A stretch of DNA of 64,000 nt from Chitinophaga niastensis (GTDB lineage: Bacteria; Bacteroidota; Bacteroidia; Chitinophagales; Chitinophagaceae). The stretch covers positions 868,001 to 932,000 of the forward strand of contig NZ_PYAW01000003.1 of assembly GCF_003014755.1 (NCBI RefSeq). Direction: 5' to 3'. A program made the position numbers and the translations under genes. Shown piece after piece: positions 28,295 to 36,696 of the stretch. Below the pieces are notes generated by a model, which did not search any database, was not told the DNA's origin, and worked only from the letters and a program-made list of their open reading frames with translations. Position 1 is the first letter of the stretch, and each line of letters opens with the position of its first letter.

Positions 28295-28896
28295 AAGACT
28301 TCTTAATTACTATAAAACAGATAGTACTGGCATGCAAAGCAACTGGCCTATTGTTTATGTATATGTTTCAGGGATAATTACAAAGTAAACGGCATTCATT
28401 GGCATGTTGATCTTGGTCTTTAGGCTAATGACAAGGGTTACTACAATAATGTTTCCTTATTCAATAGGTATAATCGTTTATAAATCTGCTCAGCAAAAAT
28501 ATATCTTTTTTAATCACGTCAAAATTTTTTCATATTAATTTAAAAAATATTTTGCCTGGATAGGTTAGCACCTCCATACATTTCATTTTTAAAACCATCA
28601 TGATATAAAAAGCATAAAGACAGTTAAAGCGGTCTTCTTTCCTGCAATATTTCTCCTGCTGAATGCAGCAAACAATCTATATAAATATCGGCAAGGCTGC
28701 AATATCTTATCTTAACAGGTCTGAAATCCAGAATTATTTTATAATTTATAGATTATAATAAGCACTAAATAAGAAGAATTAATAAAAGCCCCGGCATTTA
28801 CCAGTAAAGAATTATATGATTGTACAAGCTTCCTGATATTTCAGTCATAAATCATTGCCAATTGGAAATCTTTATTAAAGATAAAACGTTAGCGAT
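28295..28896. other. 602-base A+T-rich divergent intergenic region
   Basis: This gap separates the minus-strand RHS operon from the plus-strand metallopeptidase-like gene and must hold promoters for both. On the minus strand TTACTTTG (28388-28381) is one mismatch from TAnnTTTG and is the best candidate for the RHS operon. A small A+T hairpin (TTATAAT / ATTATAA, 28739-28758) is visible. I found no open frame with coding character, RNA gene or transposon ends. Confidence 0.45.
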
Positions 28897-30396
28897 ATGA
28901 AAAATCAGATAACCAAAACCAGTGAAAACACAGGTAGATCTGTTGCAGTATCGCATTCCGAAACCTCTTCCAATGATACCCCCGCTTTTCAATTCACGGA
29001 TAACCGCGAGGAAGCTGTAACCCAAAGAAAGTTGCAGGTAATGGCCAATAACAGCGCACAGGTAAGGCAGCTAAAATCCTTGCAGGAAATGGCTAATTAC
29101 AATCGCCCGGCTTCCGTTATTCAAAAAATGGATGGTGATCCTAAAGACATGAAAGCTGATATACCACCCGTCGCTGCAGCAGCGGCTGTGGTACCTGCAG
29201 CAGCGGCTGCGGCGACAGCAGTACCGTATAATAAAGTAGATAATGTGGGGTGGCGTTTAACAAAAAATGGATCCGTTATAATGTTTGAACTCGTGGATGG
29301 GACCACATTTTCAACTTCAGGCACAAAGGAGTTTGAACATGTAATCGATATATTATGGCAGCAAGAAAGAATAACGGAGCTGGTTAATTTAGCAATAGCA
29401 GTGAGTGCGGCAGGAAAGGAAACAGCAGATAAAGTTTCAGCAGCGATGCTGTTTACTGGTTATAAAGATCAGATAAATAATGTACTTAAAAGGAAGCGGG
29501 CTACGTATGTATCATCCGGCAGTGACCTCAATGATTTTCTGATCTATACCGGGCAATTATTTTCATGGACCCCTGAGATGCTGAATAACCGCCTCCTGCT
29601 CAATCCTAAATGGGGAGGAAAACCGAATGAGCCTAATATCATCAGAAAAAAAATAATCAGTGTAGCATTGGAAGCCAGGAAAACACTCACAAAACCCCAG
29701 AAAGATTTGTGGGAAAATAATGCGGGAGATTATACTGAAGAGTCGGATTTGGGACTTGTTGATAAACGGATAAGCAACTACGCTGCCAAGGTCAAAGCAT
29801 TTGCTGAAAGCATAAAGGGAAAAAAGGTGGAGGCAATAAAACAACTCAATGAGTTGTATACAATTGCTGCTGTTGAATTGTTGCCGGAACTATACAAGAC
29901 AGGATTATTTCCCCCACTGGAACTGGTACCTATGGGCGAGGATTGTACATTCAGCAGGGAAGCGTGGAAAATGCGGATCGATTATAAACCGATGCCACTG
30001 GTGGTGATGAGTGAGCTCAGTGCTTCTGTATTGCATGAAACCAGGCATGTAGAACAGGCCTGGGCATTGAGTACAATTGCGAAAAAGAAAATACCTGTCA
30101 ATGCAGATATTGTTAAAAAAATAGGGAAAGGCTGTCCATATCCTGCTGATATAGGGAAACAGGTAAAGGATACTGCTACACGTGGTGAGAGTTTTCATGT
30201 AAAATGGGAGGAAGTAGAAAAATTACAGGGTATGCTCTCGCTGACCTTAAAAGATGATGCGGCTGTAGAAAGCGTAGACTGGAGCTTACTGAAAAAGTAT
30301 TTTGACCTGATATACTGGTATTACAACCACCCCAGGGAATACGATGCATACGCGAGCGAACAGGTATACACACATGCTTATAAAAAGCTGAAATGA
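28897..30396 (+). CDS. Candidate eCIS-type effector: leader plus HExxH metallopeptidase-like domain
   Basis: A 499-residue protein with no signal peptide. Residues about 31-78 contain a leader (FQFTDNREEAVTQRKLQVM, then ANNSAQVRQLKSLQEMAN and VIQKM) of the kind seen at the start of Bacteroidota proteins with DUF4157-like domains, many associated with extracellular contractile injection systems. An Ala/Pro-rich linker (about 88-110) follows. The C-terminal half has HETRH at 380-384 (HExxH zinc-binding motif) inside SVLHETRHVEQAW, and Glu481 in HPREYDAYASEQ about 97 residues later as a possible third ligand. A zinc peptidase toxin is the simplest reading. No sheath, baseplate or AAA gene of an injection system is present in this window, so it would be an orphan cargo gene. 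It is divergent from the RHS operon and ends next to the tmRNA terminator. No immunity gene follows on the same strand. Confidence 0.75.
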   Translation: MKNQITKTSENTGRSVAVSHSETSSNDTPAFQFTDNREEAVTQRKLQVMANNSAQVRQLKSLQEMANYNRPASVIQKMDGDPKDMKADIPPVAAAAAVVPAAAAAATAVPYNKVDNVGWRLTKNGSVIMFELVDGTTFSTSGTKEFEHVIDILWQQERITELVNLAIAVSAAGKETADKVSAAMLFTGYKDQINNVLKRKRATYVSSGSDLNDFLIYTGQLFSWTPEMLNNRLLLNPKWGGKPNEPNIIRKKIISVALEARKTLTKPQKDLWENNAGDYTEESDLGLVDKRISNYAAKVKAFAESIKGKKVEAIKQLNELYTIAAVELLPELYKTGLFPPLELVPMGEDCTFSREAWKMRIDYKPMPLVVMSELSASVLHETRHVEQAWALSTIAKKKIPVNADIVKKIGKGCPYPADIGKQVKDTATRGESFHVKWEEVEKLQGMLSLTLKDDAAVESVDWSLLKKYFDLIYWYYNHPREYDAYASEQVYTHAYKKLK

Positions 30397-30412
30397 GCTG
30401 AAAACTTATGGG

Positions 30413-30444
30413 CATAAAAAAAGCCTTGCAATCTGCAAGGCTTT
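30413..30444 (-). terminator. Intrinsic terminator of the tmRNA gene
   Basis: An 11-bp perfect stem (30420-30430 with 30434-30444, 3-base loop) is followed on the minus strand by a run of seven T. It begins 3 bases after the predicted tmRNA 3' end. Confidence 0.85.
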
Positions 30445-30446
30445 AG

Positions 30447-30817
30447 TGGAGTCGGCGGGAATCGAACCCGCGTCCAAACATATTCGCCGAAAGCTTTCTA
30501 CATGCTTATTTACGCATTGGTGTGTCGGAACTTGGCAGGGGCGTAACAAACCAACCTTGTCCTTATCCGTTGTAGCTTCAGTATTCACTCACAGAAACCA
30601 TGAATACCTATCCCTATGGGTTTATGATTCGGCGGCGGAAGTCGCATAAGGCGACAACTTCAAGCGGCTATAATGGGTGTCTAATCTCTGATTAGGCAGC
30701 CATGGCGTAGTTAGATTCGCCAATTAGAGTTTGAATATTCAGATTATCGTGCTAATTATCCAACGCACGGCATGCTTACACTTTCAAAGATCTATGCTGT
30801 CAAAACCAGGCGACCCC
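30447..30817 (-). ncRNA. ssrA: tmRNA (ssrA), 371 nt
   Basis: The transfer-messenger RNA rescues stalled ribosomes and tags the unfinished peptide for proteolysis. The minus strand starts GGGGTCGCCTGGTTTTGACA, the conserved tmRNA 5' end, and finishes with a tRNA-like T-arm (GGTTCGATTCCC inside a GCGGG/CCCGC stem) and CGACTCC, which pairs with the 5' GGGGTCG with one G-U pair. The 3' CCA is not encoded after the discriminator A. The tag frame at 30721-30692 reads GGC GAA TCT AAC TAC GCC ATG GCT GCC TAA, giving GESNYAMAA. Small open frames crossing this stretch are not genes. It is a single-piece tmRNA with its own terminator. Confidence 0.96.
30692..30721 (-). other. tmRNA proteolysis-tag reading frame, GESNYAMAA
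   Basis: Nine codons followed by TAA. The YAMAA/YALAA ending is the usual C-terminal degradation signal read by ClpXP-type proteases, and the GE-start is typical of Bacteroidota tmRNAs. Confidence 0.93.
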
Positions 30818-30851
30818 GGTTGAAGAACTACAAATATACGAAATATTTGAT

Positions 30852-30887
30852 AAAAGCGGGCAGCATTGAGTAAATGCTGCCCGCTTT
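30852..30887 (-). terminator. Intrinsic terminator after rseP
   Basis: A perfect 15-bp stem (30853-30867 with 30873-30887, 5-base loop) rich in G+C is followed on the minus strand by TTTTA. It lies 12 bases after the rseP stop and just before the tmRNA 5' end, separating the two transcripts. Confidence 0.82.
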
Positions 30888-30898
30888 GCTGTTATTTT

Positions 30899-32230
30899 TT
30901 AGAAAAATTTGCTGATACTTCTCCAGATATCCAGTCCGTTAGCGAACAGTAACAAACTAAATAGTATGACCATTCCACCTATCTGTGCATACTCAAGGAA
31001 TTTCTCGCTGGGCTTGCGACCAGTAATGATTTCATAGAGTAAGAACAGTACGTGTCCACCATCCAGTGCGGGAATCGGTAAAATATTCATAAATGCCAGG
31101 ATGATAGACAAAAATGCAGTCATTTCCCAAAACATCATCCAGTTCCAGCTTTCAGGAAAGAGGTTGGCTATACTTCCAAAACCACCCAGCGACTCACTTA
31201 CTTTCACTTCTTTCGAAACAAAAATCAGACGGAGTTGCTGTACATATGATACCAGCTTGTTTATACTCTTGCTGAAACCAGCAGGAATAGACTGAAGGAA
31301 AGTATATTTTTTGGTTTTATACTCAAAAGGATCTTTCGGATAAACACCAAACTCGCTTTTATCATTCAGCTTGGCCGCCAGGTTCAGCGTATCCTTTCCG
31401 CGGATCACGCTTACAATAACGTCTTCATTTTTATGCTTCTTGATTTCCTTTGCAAATTCATTGTAGTAAGGAAGTGCTATGCCGTTAACAGCTATCAGCT
31501 GATCTCCTTTCTGTACACCTACTTTGGCGGCAGCCGTTCCGGGCTTTGTGCTGTCTGCAATATAAGGGAACCGCGGTAAGGCAAATGGCGCCTTCTGCTT
31601 AAGCAACTGCCTGATGAAACCTTCCGGGATAGGGAGGTTCAGCTGTTTGCCGTCGCGTTCTACCTGTATGCTTTTTGCTTCATGCAGGATCACATCGCCA
31701 GGAATAGCATCAAATGCTTCCACGTGATGATTATCTATCGTGATGATTTTATCACCATCACGCATGCCGATGCTTTGGGCAAGGGAATCTGCTACGATAC
31801 CGTATTTAGCACCTGTTGTAGGCAGGTAGCTTTCGCCCCAGTACCATAACATCATCGCATATATGAAAAATGCAAGTATAATGTTTACGGTAACGCCACC
31901 TATCATGATGATCAGTCGCTGCCATGCAGGTTTAGCGCGGAATTCCCAGGGCTGTGGCGGTTGTGCCAGCTGCTCCTTATCCATGCTCTCATCTATCATT
32001 CCGGATATTTTTACATATCCTCCCAGCGGTAGCCAACCGACGCCATATTCAGTTTCCCCTTTTTTAATTTTAAAAAGAGAGAACCATGGATCAAAGAATA
32101 AATAGAATTTTTCTACCCTGGTTTTAAATAATTTGGCCGGGATAAAGTGGCCCAACTCATGCAATACAACCAAAATAGAGAGTGACAGTAATAACTGTCC
32201 GGCTTTCACCAATATTACCTCTGTAGTCAT
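30899..32230 (-). CDS. rseP: RseP-type site-2 protease (M50 zinc metalloprotease)
   Basis: A 443-residue inner-membrane protease that cuts transmembrane segments, such as those of anti-sigma factors and leftover signal peptides. HELGH at residues 24-28 in the first membrane helix supplies zinc ligands and the catalytic Glu; the second metal-site motif is NILPIPALDGGH in a late helix. Between them are the membrane-re-entrant loop (GWLPLGGYVKISGM), a second helix (IIMIGGVTVNIILAFFIYAMML) and two PDZ-like segments (about 140-200 and 225-290). Length and layout fit the family. It follows dxr by 85 bases on the same strand, a neighbourhood also seen in many other bacteria. Confidence 0.95.
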   Translation of the reverse strand: MTTEVILVKAGQLLLSLSILVVLHELGHFIPAKLFKTRVEKFYLFFDPWFSLFKIKKGETEYGVGWLPLGGYVKISGMIDESMDKEQLAQPPQPWEFRAKPAWQRLIIMIGGVTVNIILAFFIYAMMLWYWGESYLPTTGAKYGIVADSLAQSIGMRDGDKIITIDNHHVEAFDAIPGDVILHEAKSIQVERDGKQLNLPIPEGFIRQLLKQKAPFALPRFPYIADSTKPGTAAAKVGVQKGDQLIAVNGIALPYYNEFAKEIKKHKNEDVIVSVIRGKDTLNLAAKLNDKSEFGVYPKDPFEYKTKKYTFLQSIPAGFSKSINKLVSYVQQLRLIFVSKEVKVSESLGGFGSIANLFPESWNWMMFWEMTAFLSIILAFMNILPIPALDGGHVLFLLYEIITGRKPSEKFLEYAQIGGMVILFSLLLFANGLDIWRSISKFF

Positions 32231-32315
32231 TTACTTGTTTCTGCTTTAATCTGCCTAATATATTAGTTTTACTACATATTCCGGCAAAACTCTTTGTTAA
32301 TTTTTATGGACAACT

Positions 32316-33482
32316 TTATATAACGATAGAATTGATAAGGGAAGCAGCATGTTCGCGTGCGGCATTGTCGCACTCGTAATAATCATGCAGGGTAGGTGTT
32401 TCTATAAATGGCACCTTGCCCATTGTTTCTTCAATCACTTCTGTCATCTGCAAAAATCCGATCCTGTTTTTCAGAAATGCATTTACCACTTCTTCATTGG
32501 CTGCATTCATTACGCAGGGCGCATTTCCGCCTTTATGCATCGCCTCAATGGCAATAGCAAGGTTACGGAATGTTTTGGTATCGGGCTGCTCAAATGTGAG
32601 CGTTGGATTGTTTCTGAAGGAGAAACGGGGAAAATCATTGGCTAAGCGGTCGGGATACCCCAAAGCATACTGGATAGGCAGTTTCATATCCGGTAATCCC
32701 ATCTGGGCTTTCAGCGATCCATCCACAAACTGCACCATGGAATGTATGATAGATTGTGCGTGTATCACCACTTCAATATGTTCAGGTTGCAAACCAAAGA
32801 GCCAGCGCGCTTCAATCATTTCCAGCCCTTTATTCATCAGGGTGGCAGAGTCGATGGTTATTTTAGCGCCCATGCTCCAGTTAGGATGCTGCAGTGCATG
32901 ATCCTTTTTAACATTGATAAGAAAATTGGGTTTCTTACCGAGAAAAGGGCCGCCGGAAGCAGTCAGAATTACTTTTTCCACTTTACTGAAAGGCTCTCCC
33001 AGTAAGCATTGGAAGATAGCGGAATGTTCTGAATCCACTGGTATAATGGGTACATTTTTCCTGCGGGCAGTAGCCATTACAATATCCCCGGCAACTACCA
33101 GGGTTTCTTTGTTGGCCAGTGCTATAGGGGTGCCCTGCTCAATAGCAGATAAGGTAGGTGCCAAACCGGCAAAGCCCATAATGGCCGCCAGCATCATATC
33201 AATAGAGCTCCACGCAGCCACTTCTACCATGGCTTTAGGACCGGCAAATACCTTAATGCCTTTATCAAATAATACGTCTTTTACCTGCTTGTATTTGTCT
33301 TCGCTGCCTATTACTACTGCATTAGGCTTGAATTTCAGCGCCTGCTCAATAAGCAGATCTGCATTTTGCTGTGCAGTAAGCACTTCTACGCTGAATCTGT
33401 CGGGATGCGCCGCGATCACCTCCAGTGCCTGTATGCCAATAGATCCGGTAGACCCGAAAATGGCAATCTTTCGTTTATTCAT
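32316..33482 (-). CDS. dxr: 1-deoxy-D-xylulose 5-phosphate reductoisomerase
   Basis: A 388-residue cytoplasmic enzyme that converts DXP to 2-C-methyl-D-erythritol 4-phosphate with NADPH, the committed step of the MEP isoprenoid pathway. GSTGSIGIQALEVI at residues 10-23 is the NADPH-binding turn; ANKETLVVAGD, VDSEHSAIFQCL and ASGGPF are substrate/metal-site motifs; SMGAKITIDSATLMNKGLE is the conserved catalytic-domain stretch. Full length, normal start. It lies between GH3 and rseP on the same strand. Confidence 0.97.
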   Translation of the reverse strand: MNKRKIAIFGSTGSIGIQALEVIAAHPDRFSVEVLTAQQNADLLIEQALKFKPNAVVIGSEDKYKQVKDVLFDKGIKVFAGPKAMVEVAAWSSIDMMLAAIMGFAGLAPTLSAIEQGTPIALANKETLVVAGDIVMATARRKNVPIIPVDSEHSAIFQCLLGEPFSKVEKVILTASGGPFLGKKPNFLINVKKDHALQHPNWSMGAKITIDSATLMNKGLEMIEARWLFGLQPEHIEVVIHAQSIIHSMVQFVDGSLKAQMGLPDMKLPIQYALGYPDRLANDFPRFSFRNNPTLTFEQPDTKTFRNLAIAIEAMHKGGNAPCVMNAANEEVVNAFLKNRIGFLQMTEVIEETMGKVPFIETPTLHDYYECDNAAREHAASLINSIVI

Positions 33483-33571
33483 TACGGTGATTTACTTTTT
33501 TTTCAGTTAACAAAAATGACGAATCAGCGGCGGACATTGATCCGGCTGCTGTTACACCTATGAATGCCAGG

Positions 33572-35071
33572 CTACCGCTGTAAATACTGTGACAGCTCAT
33601 CTGCCAGCTTCCTGTCGTTACTTAAACGCGGCACTTTATTTTGCCCGCCCAGTTTTCCGATCGCTTTCATATAGTCGATAAAGCCCTGTTTGCGTACAGT
33701 CCTTATCTTAAGGGGTTGCAATATGTTGCCGGTTAAAAGATCATCATAATAGATATTCTTCTGACGCAGATTTTCATCTACCTTTTTCGCAAAAGATGCC
33801 AGGTTTGCCGGCATATTTTCAAACTCTACAAACCATTCGTGGTAAGGCAGTTCACCGGAAGTTTGCACCATCGGTGCTACCGTAAACTCTGTAATGTGTA
33901 CATTTTCTTCCGCAGCTGCTTTCATCAGGCTGTGTTCTACTTCTTCCCCGATCACGTGCTCTCCGAAGGCGGAAATAAAATGTTTGATACGACCGGTAAC
34001 CAACAGGCGATAAGGATTTGTGGAGATAAATTTTACGGTATCACCGAGGTTATAACCCCATAATCCGGCATTGTTGTTTATGATCATGGCGTAATTTACG
34101 CCTGTTTGTACATCTTTGAGCGACAACCGGGTAGGATTTTCATTGAAGATTTCCAGTGCGGGAATAAATTCATAGTAGATCCCGGAATTGGTGTTGAGCA
34201 GCAGCCCTTCCTGCTCCTGTGAGTCCTGGAAGGCAAAAAAGCCTTCTGAAGCCGGAAATGTTTCCACGGTGTGTATAGGTGCGCCAATAGAAGCCATCAG
34301 CTTGGCCCGGTATGGCTCAAAGTTCACCCCACCATATATCAGCACATCAAAATTCCTGAATATTTCCTTGATCCGTTTGCCATTGCTGCGTTCCATCAAA
34401 CGATCGAAGTACATCTGTACCCATGGCGGTATGCCGCTGATCAGCGTCATATCCTGGTTGATGGTTTCTTCTACAATCCTGTCCAGCTTGGTTTCCCAGT
34501 CATCAATACAATTGGTTTCGTACGATGGCAGCTGGTTGGTACGCAGGTATCTTGGAATATGATGATTCACAATACCACTCAAACGCCCTGTGGGTATACC
34601 TCCTACTCTCTCCAGCTCAGGGGAACCGGACAAAAAGATCATTTTTCCGTCGGCAAACGCAGTGTTGCCGGTTTCTCCCATATAATTCAGCAACGCATTA
34701 CGGGCTGTATCTATATGATTAGAAATAGATTCTTTGGAGATGGGAATATATTTAACACCACTGGTTGTACCCGATGTTTTGGCAAGATATATAGGCTGGC
34801 CTTTCCATAATACATTCTGTTTCCCCTCTTTGATACGCTCTATATACGGCTTAAACTGCTCGTAATCCCTTACAGGTACCGCCTGTTTAAATTCATCATG
34901 GGATTGTACGGCGTTAAACTTATGATCTGCTCCGAATTCAGTCTTCTTGCCCGTCTTTATCAGCTCCTGCAGGATAGCATCCTGATCTTCCACCGCCCTT
35001 AACATTTCCTTCCTGATCTTATTATGAACGATGGAAGCAAATGGTTTGGCCAGCAGTGATTTAAACTTCAT
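33572..35071 (-). CDS. GH3-family acyl-adenylating enzyme
   Basis: A 499-residue member of the GH3 (auxin-responsive) family, related to firefly-luciferase-type adenylating enzymes that activate a carboxylate with ATP and usually pass it to an amine. Seen motifs are the phosphate-binding loop LAKTSGTTSGVKYIP (about 93-107), YGGVNFEPY and the ATP/adenylate region ETFPASEGFFAFQ, YYEFIP, GLWGYNLGDTVKF, plus a C-terminal lid with HVIGEEVEHS. GH3-like proteins are common and poorly characterised in Bacteroidota; the substrate is unknown. No signal peptide, so cytoplasmic. It lies upstream of dxr with an 89-base gap, so may or may not be in the same transcript. Confidence 0.9.
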   Translation of the reverse strand: MKFKSLLAKPFASIVHNKIRKEMLRAVEDQDAILQELIKTGKKTEFGADHKFNAVQSHDEFKQAVPVRDYEQFKPYIERIKEGKQNVLWKGQPIYLAKTSGTTSGVKYIPISKESISNHIDTARNALLNYMGETGNTAFADGKMIFLSGSPELERVGGIPTGRLSGIVNHHIPRYLRTNQLPSYETNCIDDWETKLDRIVEETINQDMTLISGIPPWVQMYFDRLMERSNGKRIKEIFRNFDVLIYGGVNFEPYRAKLMASIGAPIHTVETFPASEGFFAFQDSQEQEGLLLNTNSGIYYEFIPALEIFNENPTRLSLKDVQTGVNYAMIINNNAGLWGYNLGDTVKFISTNPYRLLVTGRIKHFISAFGEHVIGEEVEHSLMKAAAEENVHITEFTVAPMVQTSGELPYHEWFVEFENMPANLASFAKKVDENLRQKNIYYDDLLTGNILQPLKIRTVRKQGFIDYMKAIGKLGGQNKVPRLSNDRKLADELSQYLQR

Positions 35072-35117
35072 GCCCTTTATTTTATGATTGAAAGACTTAA
35101 AGATTGGGATATTTTCT

Positions 35118-35194
35118 AATAATTACGAATTGCGAATTACGAATTACGGACTGGAGCGATCTTCGCTCACAACCGTAATTCGCAATTCGTAATT
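35118..35194. repeat. Inverted-repeat element IR1 with heptamer-word arms
   Basis: The left arm (35118-35149) reads AATTACG AATTGCG AATTACG AATTACG and the right arm (35173-35194) is its reverse complement lacking one 7-base word. An inner hairpin GAGCGA/TCGCTC lies between them. It is in the 5' region of the GH3 gene, downstream of a candidate -7 element at 35239-35232. Confidence 0.85.
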
Positions 35195-35231
35195 ATTCCC
35201 CCGATCCATCTGTATTTGTTCGTGTAAACGA

Positions 35232-35239
35232 CAAAAGTA
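35232..35239 (-). promoter_or_regulatory. Candidate -7 element for the GH3 gene
   Basis: TACTTTTG on the minus strand matches TAnnTTTG exactly, about 160 bases before the GH3 start. No TTTG at the -33 position is obvious. If used, the leader would contain element IR1. Confidence 0.35.
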
Positions 35240-35373
35240 TACAAATTTGCGTTGGTTTGTGCGGCAAGATAACTGTTTTTACGGCATCCTTATATAGCAC
35301 AAAGAGGGGGATGTACCGGCCCGGTGGCGCAAAGCATAATTTGTTAAAATAATTTAAAATTCAATAAAGTATG

Positions 35374-35442
35374 TATCTTTGAAAAGATTAAGCTTTATCG
35401 GGTCCTTTCACATCTGTTTATACATGTGAATTAAAAAAGACC
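35374..35442 (+). promoter_or_regulatory. Upstream -7 element and structured leader before rplU
   Basis: TATCTTTG (35374-35381) fits TAnnTTTG exactly. Downstream, 35401-35442 can form a hairpin: GGTC/GACC at the base and TTCACAT/ATGTGAA above, with a 10-base loop. Ribosomal-protein operons often carry such leaders for feedback control, so a role in L21 autoregulation is possible but unsupported beyond structure and position. Confidence 0.35.
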
Positions 35443-35449
35443 GAAAATC

Positions 35450-35481
35450 TTTGTCTATTATAAAACAAAAGGTTACTTTTG
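35450..35481 (+). promoter_or_regulatory. Bacteroidota housekeeping promoter of rplU-rpmA
   Basis: TTTG (35450-35453) and TACTTTTG (35474-35481) are separated by 20 bases, matching the -33/-7 consensus for the primary sigma factor of Bacteroidota. Transcription would start near 35487, about 18 bases before the rplU ATG at 35505. Confidence 0.7.
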
Positions 35482-35504
35482 CGGAAATTATATTTTGGAT
35501 AATT

Positions 35505-35807
35505 ATGTTTGCAGTTGTAAAAATCGCAGGTCAGCAATTTAAAGTACAAAAAGACCAGGAAATTTTTGTACAGCAGTTACAAGGAAATATTGGAGACAAG
35601 GTGGAGTTTTCCGATGTACTGTTAACGGATAATGCCGGCACGCTGGCCGTAGGCACTGATGTAAAATCAGTAGTAAAAGCAGAGATCTTGGCTCATGTTC
35701 AGGGTGACAAAGTCATCGCTTTCAAAATGAAGAGACGTAAAGGCTTCAGAAAGAAAATAGGACATCGTACCCACTTTACGAGAATCAAGATCAATGAAAT
35801 AGCTTAA
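35505..35807 (+). CDS. rplU: 50S ribosomal protein L21
   Basis: A 100-residue large-subunit protein that binds 23S rRNA next to L20. It begins MFAVVKIAGQQFKVQ, the standard L21 start, and ends in the basic KMKRRKGFRKKIGHRTHFTRIKI segment typical of the family. The frame continues upstream to 35451, but that extension covers the promoter, so ATG 35505 is the start. It is the first gene of the rplU-rpmA pair, 51 bases before rpmA. Confidence 0.97.
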   Translation: MFAVVKIAGQQFKVQKDQEIFVQQLQGNIGDKVEFSDVLLTDNAGTLAVGTDVKSVVKAEILAHVQGDKVIAFKMKRRKGFRKKIGHRTHFTRIKINEIA

Positions 35808-35858
35808 TTCCTTATTAAGCTAAATTTATTTATTAGACAAGTTTAAAGTAGTTATACA

Positions 35859-36137
35859 ATGGCACATAAAAAAGGGGAAGGTAGTGTAAAGAACGGCCGT
35901 GACTCCCATAGCAAAAGGCTGGGCGTAAAAATCTTCGGTGGTCAACCAGCTATCTCCGGCAACATCATTGTTCGCCAGAGAGGTACGGTTTATCATCCCG
36001 GTCAAAATGTAGGTGTTGGTAAAGATTTTACCATTTTCGCAGTAGCAGACGGTGTTGTGGAATTCAGAAAAGGTCGCGAAAACAAGACTTACGTTTCTGT
36101 TAAAGCATTTGATACCACTGCCCAGGCGGAAGCTTAG
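35859..36137 (+). CDS. rpmA: 50S ribosomal protein L27
   Basis: A 92-residue protein of the large subunit whose flexible N-terminus reaches the peptidyl-transferase centre. It starts MAHKKGEGSVKNGRDSHSKR directly, without the cleavable N-terminal extension known from Firmicutes. GVKIFGGQ and the IIVRQRGTVYHPG core are clear. Co-transcribed with rplU. Confidence 0.98.
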   Translation: MAHKKGEGSVKNGRDSHSKRLGVKIFGGQPAISGNIIVRQRGTVYHPGQNVGVGKDFTIFAVADGVVEFRKGRENKTYVSVKAFDTTAQAEA

Positions 36138-36202
36138 TCAGTGTTAGCCATAAAGTTTTTTTTAATACCCAATTTTTTTTACTAACCCAAATTCAAAAAA
36201 CA

Positions 36203-36625
36203 ATGGCAACAATTAAAAAAGCGGCTGCTAAGAAAGCTGCGCCTAAAAAGAAAGCTGCTGCTAAGAAAGCTGCTCCTAAAAAAGCTGCTGCTAAGAAAGC
36301 CGCTCCTAAAAAGAAAGCTGCTGCTAAGAAAGCTGCTCCTAAAAAAGCCGCTGCTAAGAAAGCTGCTCCTAAAAAGAAAGCTGCTGCTAAGAAAGCTGCT
36401 CCTAAAAAAGCCGCTGCTAAGAAAGCTGCTCCTAAAAAGAAAGTTGCTGCTAAGAAAGCTGCTCCTAAAAAAGCTGCTGCTAAGAAAGCTGCTCCTAAAA
36501 AAGCCGCTGCTAAGAAAGCTGCTCCTAAGAAGAAAGCCGCTGCTAAAAAACCAGTTGCTAAGAAGAAAGCTGCTCCTAAAAAAGCACCAGCTGCTCCTAC
36601 TGCACCTGCAGCTCCGGCGAACTAA
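36203..36625 (+). CDS. Histone H1-like Lys/Ala/Pro repeat protein
   Basis: A 140-residue, very basic protein made almost wholly of alternating 10- and 11-residue units AAAKKAAPKK(K), with a short PAAPTAPAAPAN tail. This composition is that of histone H1 C-terminal-like bacterial proteins that coat and condense DNA or bind RNA. There is no folded domain. The coding DNA is itself a tandem repeat (GCTGCTAAGAAAGCTGCTCC-like words), so copy number may vary. It follows rpmA by 65 bases and is closed by a strong terminator. Nucleoid binding is inferred from composition. Confidence 0.85.
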   Translation: MATIKKAAAKKAAPKKKAAAKKAAPKKAAAKKAAPKKKAAAKKAAPKKAAAKKAAPKKKAAAKKAAPKKAAAKKAAPKKKVAAKKAAPKKAAAKKAAPKKAAAKKAAPKKKAAAKKPVAKKKAAPKKAPAAPTAPAAPAN

Positions 36626-36653
36626 GATCGGATTTACAAAATGTAGTTATAAG

Positions 36654-36684
36654 GATCCTGGCATTTTTGCCAGGATCTTTTTTT
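36654..36684 (+). terminator. Intrinsic terminator after the histone-like gene
   Basis: A 9-bp perfect stem GATCCTGGC/GCCAGGATC with a 6-base A/T loop is followed by seven T. It ends the rplU-rpmA-histone-like transcription unit. Confidence 0.9.
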
Positions 36685-36696
36685 ATTGTCTTACTC

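Noticed and set aside
28897..30396. Presence of a complete contractile injection system nearby
   Set aside because: No sheath, tube, baseplate, spike or AAA gene is seen in the window; only the leader-bearing cargo candidate is.
30446..30649. Open frames on both strands across the tmRNA
   Set aside because: They overlap the tmRNA and its T-arm; the translations have no recognisable features.
35451..35504. N-terminal extension of L21
   Set aside because: It covers the predicted promoter and is absent from the known L21 start.
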